From assembly GCF_001640805.2 (NCBI RefSeq), contig NC_066853.1, forward strand, positions 28,040,378 to 28,104,377: a stretch of 64,000 nt of DNA. The letters are read 5' to 3'. The notes beneath the pieces were generated by a model. That model saw nothing but the letters and a program-made list of their open reading frames with translations, was not told the DNA's origin and did no database searches. Below, one piece after another: positions 19,935 through 30,978 of the stretch. Every line of letters begins with the position of its first letter. Positions within the stretch are counted from its first letter, which is position 1. This DNA is from Lates calcarifer. Taxonomy: Eukaryota; Chordata; Actinopteri; Centropomidae. The position numbers and the translations under genes were made by a program.

Positions 19935-20725
19935 TTTCTTCAAATTATAGCCATTTCTAGTTTGCACTACTATTCTACTAACACTGTTGTTTAGATTAGA
20001 AAGTAAATAGTAGCTAAGAAGAAAAACAATGCTGTTTTGGTATTTTTTTTTCTACCATTAAAGTGAGTAGTGAATAAATTGAGTTTGCATCCCTTTACAA
20101 GTCAATTGTTAAAGTACTCAAGGAACAAACAAACAAATTCATAAATCTAATATTAGACCATAATAAAAGACCACGACACTCATTTCCTTCATCTTACAAG
20201 TTAACTATTTGATGGACAACAAGTCTAGGTCAATTATTTCTATTAGTCAAAATGACTAAAATTAAAATATTTTTCAATAGCCTTTTTCTCCTCTAATGTT
20301 ACACAACATCACAGTCACTCCTTGACTTAAGCAGATTAAGGAGATTGATGCCTAAGATTAATACATAACTTAACATAGTCTACATTTCAAATATTAAGAC
20401 AAATGCAAATGACACGAGATGTAAAAATAAACTTGATCTATTTATTGTAATGTATTCTGATCTATTCTCTCTCTCTGCTCTTCACTTGAGTGTAATAAAT
20501 TACAAATTTCTGTATATTACAAATAAGTACTTATTCCACTTTGAAAACTTGTCAAAAGGACTGCCTAAACCCAGAGAACATATAATAAGACAGAATTGAA
20601 TGAGTGGACAGGGGACAGGTTGAATGGCGAAATATCCAATACAGGATAATATGGGTCATTTAAGATACTGAAAGTAGCACTTGTCAGGAAAAGATAAAGA
20701 AGGGGGAAAAACAAATAAAAACCTT
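19935..20725. other. Unassigned AT-rich stretch
   Basis: No gene or repeat recognised. It directly borders the proposed abcg4 untranslated exon. Confidence 0.45.
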
Positions 20726-20727
20726 AC

Positions 20728-20950
20728 CTTGGATGCTGTCCAGTTAAGTATCGTTGTCCTCCTTGGTGTCTGTCAGGATGCTGTTATGCTCCCTGGCTAC
20801 TGCATTCAGTATCAAACAGTGTCTGTTCCAGTCTGCTGCATCTACAGCATCACTGCATGCCAGAGCACAGCAGAGCAGAGAGGGCGGATCAGTAGGGGGT
20901 GGGTTGGCTGGAACGTAACAGGACGGATTGAGAAAGGACACTGAACCACT
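20728..20950 (-). other. Candidate 5' non-coding exon of abcg4
   Basis: A strong donor (CCAAG|gtaaggt) at 20728 ends a G/C-richer minus-strand stretch that stands out from its AT-rich surroundings. The first abcg4 coding exon begins with an acceptor, so an upstream untranslated exon is required. This is the best candidate on the right strand, about 7.7 kb upstream. A stop codon (TAA) sits in the exon shortly before the donor. The 5' end is a guess, no TATA box is evident, and the link to abcg4 is inference. Confidence 0.4.
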
Positions 20951-21366
20951 GTACAGACCCTGCTGTTGGGACTGAGTCACATGGGGAGAGACATGACTCC
21001 TCTTCATAGAAATGTACATTTCTGCATTTATAATCCTGATCATGGGGGACAGGTGTAGGCTTATGTTTATGTAATCCACATTTCTACACTAAAGGACTTA
21101 TTTCCAACATTTTAAAATGGACCACAAAGCAGTGTATGAGCAATTTCTGCTCATAATGCCAATATTATAATGCAAAATTATTAGCCGCTAGATTAATTTT
21201 TAATTTCAGTATTTATTTTAGATGATTAAATCAGTCAAATTAATGGACATTTAAACTAAAAATAAAATACAGAAAAATACTTAAGAAATGATAAATTCCC
21301 CTCTCACTTCACTTTGTGTACTAAGGGACAGTGGGTTTAATAAAGTTTTTTATATGTTTTTGATGA

Positions 21367-21386
21367 TTAGGGTTAGGGTTAGGGTT
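21367..21386 (+). repeat. Short interstitial telomere-like array
   Basis: Three perfect TTAGGG units plus TT. Too short to mean a chromosome end. Confidence 0.9.
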
Positions 21387-21411
21387 ACCCTCTCATCTCC
21401 CACAATATAGA

Positions 21412-21689
21412 TGTACTTACTTATATAGCGCTTTTCTAGTCGTATCGATCACACTAACACACTTCACACTACAGGTCACATTCAGCCATTAACACACACA
21501 TTCATACAGCACTTATATCATATACATTTAAGTGCACACACATTCACATACCAGTGACACATCAGAGGCAGTTTGGGGTTCAGTATCTAGCTCAAGGACA
21601 CTTTGGCATAGGGACTGGTGGAGCTGGGGATCGAACCACCAATTCTCCGATTGGTGGGCAACTGCTCTACCTCCTGAGCCACAGCCACC
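21412..21689 (-). repeat. tRNA-derived SINE, near full length
   Basis: On the minus strand it has an A box (TGGCTCAGGAGGTAGAGC) and B box (GGTTCGATCCC), then the tRNA-unrelated body, ending in AAAAGCGCTATATAAGTAAG-like tail sequence. Same family as at 745-877 and 57370-57607; this is the most complete copy in the window. Confidence 0.8.
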
Positions 21690-22320
21690 TCAACTACCAT
21701 TCTCTAGCCTGGAAAGGATAATGTTCTCATCTGGAAATGAAATCAGCAGCAGGTAGTGAACTCTTTTTATGACTTCTTAGCCTGGCTGTGAATTTCATGA
21801 GGACAAGATATTTCATGGCTCATGGATCTCATGTAGTATTGTAATCAAACACTTTTTATTCATATTATAGTTATATACAGATGCTAGCCTCCCTGCCAGC
21901 AAATCCACCATTGGTATATTAGCATGCATAAAAAATGCTGATAATTTGGTCTGAAAATCAGACATTTAGGGTCGATGTCTGTCCATCTCCTTATCCCCCT
22001 CTTGTTCCTCATCTCTGAGTCTCCCTACAACTTGCCAGAGGGGAGGAATTCTCCAGTGAACACACCTGGTAACTAGGCATAACAGGGCACTTCAGAGTGG
22101 GTGCTTCACATCCACAGTGATGTGTGCAATGGATGGGGATTTAACAGGATAGAAAAAGCTTGTTCACGAAGCCTTTATTTACTAAGTAAAAACTTGTAGA
22201 TTTTTATTCAGTTAATCATTTTCTAGTGAAAAGTTACATTTCTACAACCTGGGAAGGAGAAGGTTGTTCTACCTGCTGTGTAAATGGGCCACACCATTGT
22301 GTTTGCAAAATATTTCCCTT
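21690..22320. other. Unassigned stretch
   Basis: No exon or repeat family recognised on either strand. Confidence 0.45.
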
Positions 22321-22324
22321 TGCT

Positions 22325-22672
22325 TTTTTCACATTTTAATATGTCGCAGCTTTATGTTACGAAAAATAAAAGTAATTTTTTGAATTTTTAATTTTTTGAA
22401 AATTGGCCAATTAATTGAAAAAAGTGAAATTTCACTTTGACATAAGTATTCAGACCTTTTACTATGACACTTGAAATTTATCTCAGATGACCCCCTTTTT
22501 CTCTTGATCATTTCTGAGAAGTCCCCCTGTGGTAAATTCAATTGATTACCTATGATTTGGAAAAGCACACACCTGTCTAAGGTCTCACAGCTGACAATGC
22601 ATATCAGAGCAAAAACCAAGCCATGAGGCACAAATTTTGTCTCACTGAAGATTCCCAAGAGCACAGTGGCCA
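22325..22672 (-). mobile_element. Tc1-like element remnant (internally deleted)
   Basis: TTTTTCACATTTTAATATGT and CATAAGTATTCAGACC match the terminal region of the fish Tc1-like families that carry 'AAGTATTCAGACCC'. AAAGCACACACCTGTCTAAG and AAACCAAGCCATGAGGCA match the region around the transposase start, read on the minus strand. The catalytic part is absent, so it is a deletion derivative. Confidence 0.6.
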
Positions 22673-23027
22673 CTATAACTCTTAAATGGAAGACATTCAG
22701 AAGAGAATGAGCTACAGAGATGTAGGTTGGCGATGGCGATTAGCAAAACAACCAAGCTTGCTATAGGGGGTTTCAGGGGCATGCCTCCCCCCTGAAAAAA
22801 GATCAGATCGAGAGTATAAGTACACAGTCAAAAATAACAATACCTTAAAACCCATGTCAGTAGCATAAATTGTCTATCTTGTCTGTAAAGCAGTAATGCA
22901 TGAGAATCAGGTCCCTCTGTATTCACTACCTGTCCTTTTCTCTGTAACACCTCACTTGTCTCTCCTATCACAGTGTATTCAAAGTAATGAATGAATGAAT
23001 GAGTAATTGAATTTGGATGATAAAAAT

Positions 23028-23118
23028 ATAATTAAAGAGTATGGTCTAGCTCTATATAAAAACTGCCTTGAGATAACTTCTGTTGTGATTTGGCACTATA
23101 TAAATAAAAATTGGCTTG
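23028..23118 (+). repeat. L2 LINE 3' tail fragment
   Basis: AAAGAGTATGGTCTAGCTCT through GATAACTTCTGTTGTGATTT and GCACTATATAAATAAA is the same 3' end as in the two longer L2 copies. Only about 90 bp remain. Confidence 0.75.
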
Positions 23119-23277
23119 ACATACACTCATTAGCCGCTTCATTAGGTAAACCTCTTCAGCTACTTGTTAATGCAAATATCTAATCAGCCAATCACATGGC
23201 AGCAACTCAATGCATTTAGGCATGTAGACATGGACAAGATGACCTGCTGAAGTTCAGTCTGAGCATCAGAATGGAGT
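23118..23277 (+). mobile_element. Tc1-like element, left end only
   Basis: Starts with the terminal repeat TACACTCATTAGCCGCTTCA TTAGGTAAACCTC, then ATCAGCCAATCACATGGCAG and AGCATCAGAATGG, where the transposase start codon would follow. Instead the sequence switches at about 23277 to Gypsy gag in the opposite orientation. Confidence 0.7.
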
Positions 23278-24148
23278 AACTGCTCCAGGATAAACACCTC
23301 ACCGATCTCCTCCTTGGTGTGCTGCTCTAGTGGAATCCAGCGTTGGTAGAGCCTCTTAAGGCAGTGGTAGGTCTCAGTGGGCATCTCACCAGGCAGAACA
23401 GTAGGTGCCCGGAACTGCTGCCAGTATGTCTCAGGGGAGATGTCGAACTTGGCCAGCAGTGCGGCTTTGAGATCTGTAAAGCAGTGGGCTCTCCCCTCAT
23501 CCATTGCAGTGTAGGCCTCCAGTGCCTTCCCTGACAACAAGGGAACAAGTCTGCATGCCCACTCACTCTCCAGCCATTTCCATGTTTTAGCAATATGTTC
23601 AGCACCTTAAATGGTTTTCAATGTCCTCACCCATTTTATATGGAGGGATATTTGGTTCTGACATCATGGGCCTCAGGGGTCCTGGATTGTGCCTCTGTAC
23701 TAGTCTTGATTGCTTAGGTATGTCTGTGTATGAGTTTACTGAAATAAGTAATGATTGTGGCACGTTGATTTGGCGGCGAGGTGCTGGTGTTGGCAGGTCC
23801 AGTCTGGGACTACTTGCAGTCATTGTAGGGGGAGTTGTAGCTGCAGCTGCTCGAGTTACCTGTGATAGCTGGACTGCTGGCTGGAGAGACCCTCAGACTG
23901 TGAAGTTCCTCCCGCCTCTGTTGCCCTGTCAAAAAGTCTCTCATCAGGGTCAGCAGCTCTCCCCTTGCTGCACCTGAAGACAAGGGGCCAGGGCTAGGGT
24001 CCTGTTCCTCCTCCATTGAAGAAAGTATACTTTCCCACACTGGATCGCCCCCATCTCCTGCCGCTCCTGCCCGCTTCAGCTGTGCCCACTGCTGGGAATG
24101 CAGCCCTGACCACCTAGGGAGGCAAGTTATCTTCTTGCGACTAGCCAT
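23278..24148 (-). pseudogene. Ty3/Gypsy gag (SCAN-like), broken
   Basis: Minus-strand frames start at the ATG at 24148 (MASRKKITCLPRW), pass a Glu/Ser/Pro-rich segment, then shift frame and read LSGKALEAYTAMDEGRAHCF, DLKAALLAKFDISPETYWQQ, ETYHCLKRLYQRWIPLEQHT, KEEIGEVFILEQLL. This is the SCAN/retroviral-capsid-like domain seen in vertebrate Gypsy gag. At least one frameshift separates the two parts. Truncated at 23278, so no zinc knuckle, protease or pol remains. Confidence 0.7.
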
Positions 24149-24164
24149 CCCACTTCTGACACCA
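24147..24164 (-). other. Primer-binding site, tRNA-Leu type
   Basis: Minus-strand TGGTGTCAGAAGTGGGAT starts two bases after a TGTGACA LTR end (24167-24173). It is complementary to the 3' end of vertebrate tRNA-Leu (...ATCCCACTTCTGACACCA). Position and sequence are as expected for a Gypsy-type element. The gag ATG overlaps its last bases. Confidence 0.75.
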
Positions 24165-24166
24165 TC

Positions 24167-24750
24167 TGTCACAGGGTTTTTTTTCTTAACCCTCCCAAAA
24201 AATCCCAAAATGGTGGCGGTAAGAGAGAAAATCCCAGGAAAAACTCACACGTAGACAGAAGATAATCTGGTGTGCTGATTTTTTATTTACCGGCCTCCCA
24301 AAGTGCAAACAGTGAGAAATTTTTACAACACGAAAAAACTATGTTTGGAAAGAGAAAAACAAACAATGCAAAAACTACAACAAAAAAATTCAAACCCAAT
24401 AGAGTTCTTCAGTAACTCATACTCATTAAACGTGTCAGTACTTGCTACTTCCTCTGTAACAAAAGCAAGACTGCCTTTCCTGGGCCACAGCAGCCCCTTA
24501 TAAACCCATAGCCCCTCCTTCCAGGCTCAAGAATAAATAGAAAAAATAAATTTTTTCACCAACAATGCCTCTAAAGGCTCCACAACACAAATATAAAGTA
24601 AACAAACATTTACTGTATTTTCATAAGTACAGTTCTTTGCATCTACAATGCTTTGACAGGAAAATCACACCGAAAATAAAAGACCAAAAATAGATATTTC
24701 AAATCGGTCACATGACCCAGAAACCCTGCGAGAACATGAAATGTAATAGT
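24167..24750 (-). mobile_element. LTR of the Gypsy element (outer edge uncertain)
   Basis: The inner border is fixed by the primer-binding site. On the minus strand a TATA-like TTTATAAGG lies near 24500. The outer (high-coordinate) border could not be placed. Confidence 0.45.
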
Positions 24751-24952
24751 GGCAAATGCTATGCCCCCGTTTTGCCGCATCATACTCCATAACTGGAATG
24801 ACTGATATGCCACGTGTTTAAATGTATGCTTAAAGAGACATAAAACTACCAGGTGTGCACCCCTGGTCGGTCTTCTTCAATGGGAATGGGAACATGACTG
24901 AATGATTGAAAAGTTTGTTAACTGGAGGAAATGGGATGAATCAGAAGGTTAT

Positions 24953-24985
24953 GCGTGTGCGTGTATGTGTGTGTGTGTGTGTGTG
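24953..24985. repeat. (TG)n microsatellite
   Basis: Alternating TG/CG then pure TG run. Confidence 0.9.
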
Positions 24986-24989
24986 CTGG

Positions 24990-25880
24990 TACACAGTCAG
25001 TGACGAAAGCCACTTTGTCACACTCATTGTGAGCTACCTTGACCACTTGTTGGTAGTGACTGCTGCTAAAAGTGGTGCAACAAAATATTAAGTTAAGGTT
25101 ACCATCTTTTTTTGTCCATGCCATTTTCATTTGGTTTATTATCTACAATATTTGGAAATGAATTGGGAAAATTGAATGGGCAATGATTGATGTCATTCAT
25201 TTTTGTTTTCAGAGATAGTTGTAGTCTTTTTCATGGAAGGGTACCAACAAATTTATCTATCTTTTATTGACCACCAAACCCCTGAGCAAATTTAGGTTTT
25301 CCAGAAGCTCAAGAACAGAAATTGCACCAAGTAGAGCCAATTATGGAATGAATAGTGGGTAAGAATACAAATTAAAAATATTAAGCAGTATACATAAACT
25401 TGTGCCAATATTGTCAATAGTACAATCTAAAAGCTAAATTATGGTAAAGTAGCAGCAAAGTATAGTACATGTAGGACGTGGAAACATCTACTGTAATAGC
25501 ACACAACAGAATAGCATATATATATATATATATATATATTGTATATATAATGTGCTAAGTAATATACATAAGATGTCTCATGACATAAGTTTTAACTAAC
25601 TCTTCCTTTCCTCCACAAGTGCATTGCTTGCATGGTTAAAACAGATGATGAAAAAGATCTTCAGGTTTACAGTGCAAGTAGAGATGTCAGCTTCTTGTCT
25701 CATTCAGCTGATTGCACAAATGTTGTAGTATTACTCAAAGGGAAATTCTGAATGAAAATATGTGGAAGCAATAATGTCTGTAATCGATTAATAGTACATT
25801 TTTTGAATCGATACATGTTGCCACAGCAGCGTAGATACCCACGTTATGTGCAAGGATAGAATATATTAAATCAATACATG
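24990..25880. other. Unassigned stretch with (TA)n at 25516-25540
   Basis: AT-rich. Apart from the TA microsatellite nothing is recognised. Confidence 0.5.
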
Positions 25881-25883
25881 TGC

Positions 25884-26224
25884 CACATCCACTGCTTATC
25901 CATTAAGCGTTGCGAAGGGGGGGCTGGAGCCTATTCCAGCTGTCATTGAGCAAGAGGCAGGGTACACCCTGTACAGATCACCAGTCCATTGCAGAGCCAA
26001 CACATACAGACAAACAACCATTCACACCTACGGGCAATTTAGAGTTATCAACTAACCTAAGCTGCATGTCTTTGGACTGTGGGAGGAAGCCAGAGTACCT
26101 GAAGAGAACCCATGCAGGCACAGGGAGAACATGCAAACTCCACACAGAAAAGCCCTGGGCCCAAACTGGGGCTTGAATCCAGAACCTTCGTTCTGTGAGG
26201 AGCTAACCGCTGCACCACTCTACC
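25884..26224 (-). repeat. Abundant teleost SINE-like repeat, near full length
   Basis: Minus strand starts AGTGGTGCAGCGGTTAGC, a tRNA-like A box, and contains GCAAACTCCACACAGAAA, TGGACTGTGGGAGGAAGCC, GGGCAATTTAGAGTTA and GAGGCAGGGTACACCCTG (last four quoted from the plus strand). Shorter copies at 27620-27752, 57686-57935 and 60005-60140. Confidence 0.7.
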
Positions 26225-26227
26225 AAC

Positions 26228-27215
26228 AATGTGCCACAATTAAGGAATAAATAGTTTTCAAGTTACCAGGTTTACTAAATAAAAAACTATAAATCAACTC
26301 AACTCAAAATCGCTTCCACTGGAGGTGTCTTGATGATTTTATTTTGTATATTTTTGCATGTATGTCCCGGGAGATGTCCTCCCAGATCTGGGTCAGGGCA
26401 CTGGTTAGCTTAGAGTCATGTGGCAGACACCAGGCTCCTCTAAAGTTATCCAGAAAACGTTAAGTAGGCTACGTGAGAGCTTATTTTTCCTCAACCCGCG
26501 AGAGGCCTTCAGATACACGACCACCTGCAGAGAAACCTGCAAGAAACTAAGTTTGCAGAGACAGAAAGTCTACGAGTAAACTCAACTAATGCTGAACCGC
26601 TGAGACACTGGCAGAATCTGTCACTGTGTTAACCAGAGACACAGCCTCCGGGAGAATCCACCTGGATCCTGCGTTTCCATGGTTACCACGCAGCCTCAGC
26701 TACCTGGATTCCAGCCAAGTCTGCAGCTGCCACAACTCACAGTAAGCCAGTCTTAACATTCTGCTCGTGACAAGGGTTGATGATAAAATAAGTAAACTTT
26801 AATTTTCGCCATCAATAGACATCAGTAGAAATAGATTATAGTTATAGACTAAACCTATTTGCCTCCACCATATCACTCTGCTCATTTTACCTGCTGTTAG
26901 TTTACCATGCTAGTTTGATCATCCTCACATTTCTGATTTTTCTTTCACATTTTTTCATTCTATCTGTATAGTCACCTTAGTAATCAATAAATTGCAAATA
27001 CACATGTAGACCCAGAAGTTTTGTATGTTTCTTTGCAATGGTGATCCAGATCCCTGGATCGAGAAATCACGATCTTAGATATCAGACTGATTAAAATTTG
27101 CGGTGTGGATATTAATGCAGAATATTGATATCAAAGTTAATTCCGTCCCAAAATTGGACGGTGGTGCAACGAGTGGTGCATACAACAAGAGTAAATTGGA
27201 CTTTCCAATTATTAT
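26228..27215. other. Unassigned stretch
   Basis: GC-richer patch at 26360-26760 but no coherent reading frame with splice borders. The remainder is AT-rich. Confidence 0.4.
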
Positions 27216-27218
27216 TTT

Positions 27219-27600
27219 GTGCATTTATGCAACAACTGTGTAAAGTTCACAGCAGAAACCATTCAAAGGATGGCTAATCTCCCAATGGACAAAACTGTAA
27301 CTACCTTCCCATGCCCAGATGATGATGATGATAATGACAAGGATGATAACCAGCAAAGTGAGAACAAAGCCAGAGGTGCAGGCAAAAAGTCAAAATGCAA
27401 CCTGACCTATGAAGACTACATGAAATGTGTTTTTAATCTAACTAGCGGAAATATGATACTCAGGAAGCGTGATCCTAAAGACTGTTCAATTAATGGATAC
27501 AATCCGGAATTTCTTGCAAGCGTGGAATGCTAACATGGACATCCAGTATGTACTTGATGATTACAGCTGCAGACTGTACATGATGTCATGTGCCCAACCC
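27219..27600 (+). pseudogene. Helitron Rep/helicase fragment
   Basis: Reads a polyacidic run (DDDDDNDKDD), then [38 protein letters not shown]. After a one-base shift at about 27530 it reads [20 protein letters not shown]. The NINNYNP...[13 protein letters not shown] pattern is characteristic of the segment preceding the helicase domain of animal Helitrons. A stop follows at about 27607, where a SINE-like repeat begins. No Rep motif or 3' terminal hairpin was found. Confidence 0.65.
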
Positions 27601-27619
27601 AAAACATGAGATAGATTGG

Positions 27620-27752
27620 TCTGCGTGGGTTCTCTCCGGGTACTCCGGCTTCCTCCCACAGTCCAAAGACGTGCAGCTTAGGTTAATTGGTGACTCTAAA
27701 TTGCCTGTGTGAATGGTTGTTTGTCTATATGTGTTGGCTCTGCAGTGGATGC
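27620..27752 (+). repeat. SINE-like repeat, internal fragment
   Basis: TCTGCGTGGGTTCTCTCCGG, CTCCCACAGTCCAAAGACGT and TCTAAATTGCCTGTGTGAAT match the 25.9-26.2 kb copy in inverted orientation. Confidence 0.7.
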
Positions 27753-28229
27753 CCAATGAGGTACAGAAGAGGCAAAGTGCAATACTGTCATTTCCACAGG
27801 ATAGACATAACAGAAAATGAAAAAAACTCATTAAGACAAAATTCAAAAATATTAATATGCATTTTTACCCCATTACACCCACCCCCACTGAGTTTTATCA
27901 AATATGAGGACCAACTACACTACAGCTTCACAAAGGTAAGACTGAAGCATCTTGGGCGTCAGAGGTCTCTTTTGTTATGTGAGGAAAGTCCACCTCTGAC
28001 AGACTTGGTGTAGACAGCAGTGTGATCCATGCTATGGTTCCCTTTTCAGCATTCACACGCTCCGGATTAGTCAAAGTTCCCCTTCCATGGGCACAGGTGA
28101 GTTACTATCACTTCCAGCGTCAAGGTTTTCACTGGCTCCACAAAGAGCTGTGGTCTCTCTCTCTCAAACAAGGTTTCTCCATCCTCCTCAATGTTATCAC
28201 ACCCTGAAGCAAAGAATTCTATTACAGAC

Positions 28230-29075
28230 ATGGACGAGGTAGGGTCAGACAGTTCTCGTGTCCCCCAAAGGGAGGAAATTTGCCAGCATCAGCAGATTTC
28301 TGTGGCTCACCTTCTCCTGTCTAGTGATTATGTCCTGGATCCTGTATGTGTGTGTCTCCAGGTTTAGGTCCACCACAGTGTAGATGTTCAATTCCCACCT
28401 GTCAGCAAGCATTTTCTTAATCTTGATCACTATGGATCTGTTTTGGGAAGCCAAAGATACTGGTCCCGGAGAACCCTTGCCATTTGCTTAGCTGTCTGGT
28501 CCTTAGCTGACTTCTGTTTTCAGACGACCAAAAGTCAGTATAGCTCCATTTGCCTTGTCAATGTAATAGACTCAAGGGGAGCTCTTCCCTCAGGTTCAAC
28601 TGTCTTACTCAAGATACATCACTGATGATGTTGAACATAGTCTCTAACATCTCTGTCGAGGTTCAGGCAGAAAAACCTTTGTCTTGTCAAGCTGAGGCTC
28701 CTGAACTGAGCTGGATGACCCACTCCATCATGACCCCCCTGCCAAACCTCAGTCAGTGAGTCAGAGTGAGTCAGGGACAACATACTGGAAAAATTTTGCC
28801 TTGGTTTTCTGGTCCCTTGAAATGCTGTACAGCACACAGTTGTCCACAGTATGCCAATCCCAGTGTTTCAGGTATTTTATGACAGACTCCTTAAACCTTT
28901 TTCGCACAAGAGAGTCCTGTCCGCCAACTGCTTTTCACATAGTTCCCTCTCAGTGTAGGCAGGTAAGGTGCCCAGTCCAGGTTGAACTGACAGGCAGGTA
29001 TTGCAGCAAGTCAAATGCACAGATGCAAAGTCTGATTAAGTTACCTCAGACTTTTTTGATAACCCTGAGTTAAAT
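28230..29075 (-). pseudogene. Ty3/Gypsy pol remnant: integrase N- and C-terminal parts
   Basis: Read right to left, at about 28880-28620: KYLKHWDWHTVDNCVLY, then LTEVWQGGHDGVGHPAQFRS and LSLTRQRFFCLNLDRDVRDY, the zinc-binding region of Gypsy integrases (GHDG..H...T..LTRQRFFW). At 28450-28250: KMLADRWELNIYTVVDLNLE, THTYRIQDIITRQEKVSHRN, LLMLANFLP, the integrase C-terminal module. The catalytic core between them is deleted, and stops abound. Confidence 0.7.
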
Positions 29076-29399
29076 CAGAGTAGGTTAAATTCCCTTTGTA
29101 GTACAAACCTCTGCTCTTCCTCTCACATCTCCATCACGTTCTCTCTGTGACTGATCCAGTCTTTTCAATTTCACCTGTGTCAATGAAGAAAAAAACTGCG
29201 TATTTATATGCAAATATTTCCTGCCTCCTCTAGAATAATCTTGAAATGATAACAATAATATATAGGGATACCACATTTTAACTTAACTTTAAACTAAAGT
29301 CTATCAGTCTGACATTGGGCAGATGGATTAATGCTAGCAAGCTGGCAAGTGAAATCACACAAGTGAACCTAACTAGATGATGATGATGTGAAGATGATG

Positions 29400-29800
29400 A
29401 AGAGATCTCCGCCGACACTGTCTTGCTTGTATATAGAAGTTTATTACAACGAAGTCCAGCATCAAAACAAGTACTGCATTAGCCTGTGAGAGGATCCGAG
29501 CCAATATGGATCTCTCTCCTTAACAGCTCTAAACATCAGTATGTATATGTTAGTTGTCTTCATAATCTATAGGAAGCATCTGGACCCCACTCAAAGACCT
29601 CACCTTTCCAAGAAACAGAAAGGAAGAAAGGGAAGGCGGCCCCTCTCCCTAACACTTACACTTACGTTCACAGCTATTAACCTAAAGAAGAACCCCCAAA
29701 AAATAGAAAAACATACGTGGGAAACACTTGTGTTCAGCTACACAGAAGCTGTTCATCAGATGATGGCTGTGATCGAATACTCATGATAAGAGCTGGTTGA
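29400..29800 (-). mobile_element. Possible LTR upstream of the Gypsy remnant
   Basis: On the minus strand GTAATAAACTTCTATATACA followed by AAGACAGTGTCGGCGGAG looks like an LTR polyadenylation signal and U5. Neither border is defined, and the link to the pol remnant is inference. Confidence 0.3.
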
Positions 29801-29804
29801 ATTC

Positions 29805-30885
29805 TATAAATGCTAAGAAGAGAAACTTCAATGCTTCCTATTTTATCTCATCTAATACACTAGCTCTTCTAGATTTCTGAAAAGAAAGGATATCATGCTG
29901 TCCCATAATTCCTTGTTGCAGCAGTGTTTAAAGCGACATACCATCATAGTTTCATCGTAGTTGGGTGTTGAACGTACATGCAACTGGGCACCTGTTTAAT
30001 GCTTAGGGTAGAACTTATCAAATCCTTCATCATTGACTTGAGTTCCAAATCTAAAAATGTATATCTCCTCTCTTTTACATCCAGTTAGGAGTCATCATGA
30101 GGAACAAATATACAGAACCTGAATATACTTAATTTCTAGTTATTATTGTCATCATAACAAATGAAATGTTTCTCTAAATACCCCCTGTTGTGGAATGAAC
30201 TAAAAATGTATTTTCTTCACTTGTGAATGTAAAAAAAGTGCCCCTATATGTGACATACTTATGTCTGAATATATTTTACTCTGGCCCCTTGCTCAATTCC
30301 TTATTTAATCATTATTTTAATTTCATGAGTCACAAGTGAAAAATAGAACCAGAACTGTAGCCGTAAGGCTTGAGACAAGCGTAACGTGTGTCGCTCAGTT
30401 GTGTGACTTGTAACATGGGCTCCAAAATGAAAACCAAAACATTCCCATAGTCTATGATAGACTGTATAGGAGAAAGTGTGGCACAATGAGAAAGTGCGGC
30501 ACAACAGTAGCTATTTTAGGCAGTTATTTTACAACTTTTACCTCACAGGCTGTGGCCACATAGATGTGTTCCCATCTTTGATTTTTCTTTTACTATCCAA
30601 CACTAAACTGATATTCTACCGTTAATGCATACATAACAATTCTATTGACTTACTGACCACCACACTTCATGACATTTTGATATATCTAGTTGTTTGTGTT
30701 AGTTTCAAATAAATTAATGGTTCCTTTGCTTCAGCTACTTGTGCCACCTCCTGTTATTTGTCATAGTCTTGAGCTCGTCAAGTGTGCTCTGTGTGTCACA
30801 GGTCAATACGAATGACCTCTTACAATGTTTTCTTATATTAAATCAAACACATACTTAGTTTAGTTATCCCAGTGTGAAACTGATA
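29805..30885. other. Unassigned stretch
   Basis: AT-rich. No gene or repeat recognised. Confidence 0.45.
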
Positions 30886-30889
30886 TACC

Positions 30890-30978
30890 TTCGTTTTATC
30901 AGGAACACCTGCTAATTCATGCATTAATGCAATCAGCTGGCAGCAGTGCAGGGCATAAAATCATGGAGATAAGGTTCA
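30890..30978 (+). mobile_element. Tc1-like element, left-end fragment
   Basis: ATCAGGAACACCTGCTAATT then GGCAGCAGTGCAGGGCATAA AATCATGGAGAT matches the subterminal region of the Tc1-like family whose fuller copy lies at 48.1-49.2 kb. Confidence 0.55.

Noticed and set aside
20744..21079. 111-codon minus-strand open frame
   Set aside because: It overlaps the proposed abcg4 untranslated exon, resembles no family, and its 3' part crosses the strong donor region.
21630..21690. Possible tRNA gene
   Set aside because: A and B boxes are present, but no cloverleaf acceptor pairing is evident and the sequence continues into a SINE body found in three copies.
22329..22673. 114-codon minus-strand open frame
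   Set aside because: It lies over the Tc1-like remnant and does not match a transposase over its length.
23184..23605. SCAN-domain zinc-finger cellular gene
   Set aside because: The adjacent LTR end, tRNA-Leu primer site and frameshifts point to retroelement gag, not a SCAN-family transcription factor.
27687..28207. Plus-strand open frames near 28 kb
   Set aside because: Shadows of a SINE-like repeat and antisense Gypsy sequence; no family similarity.
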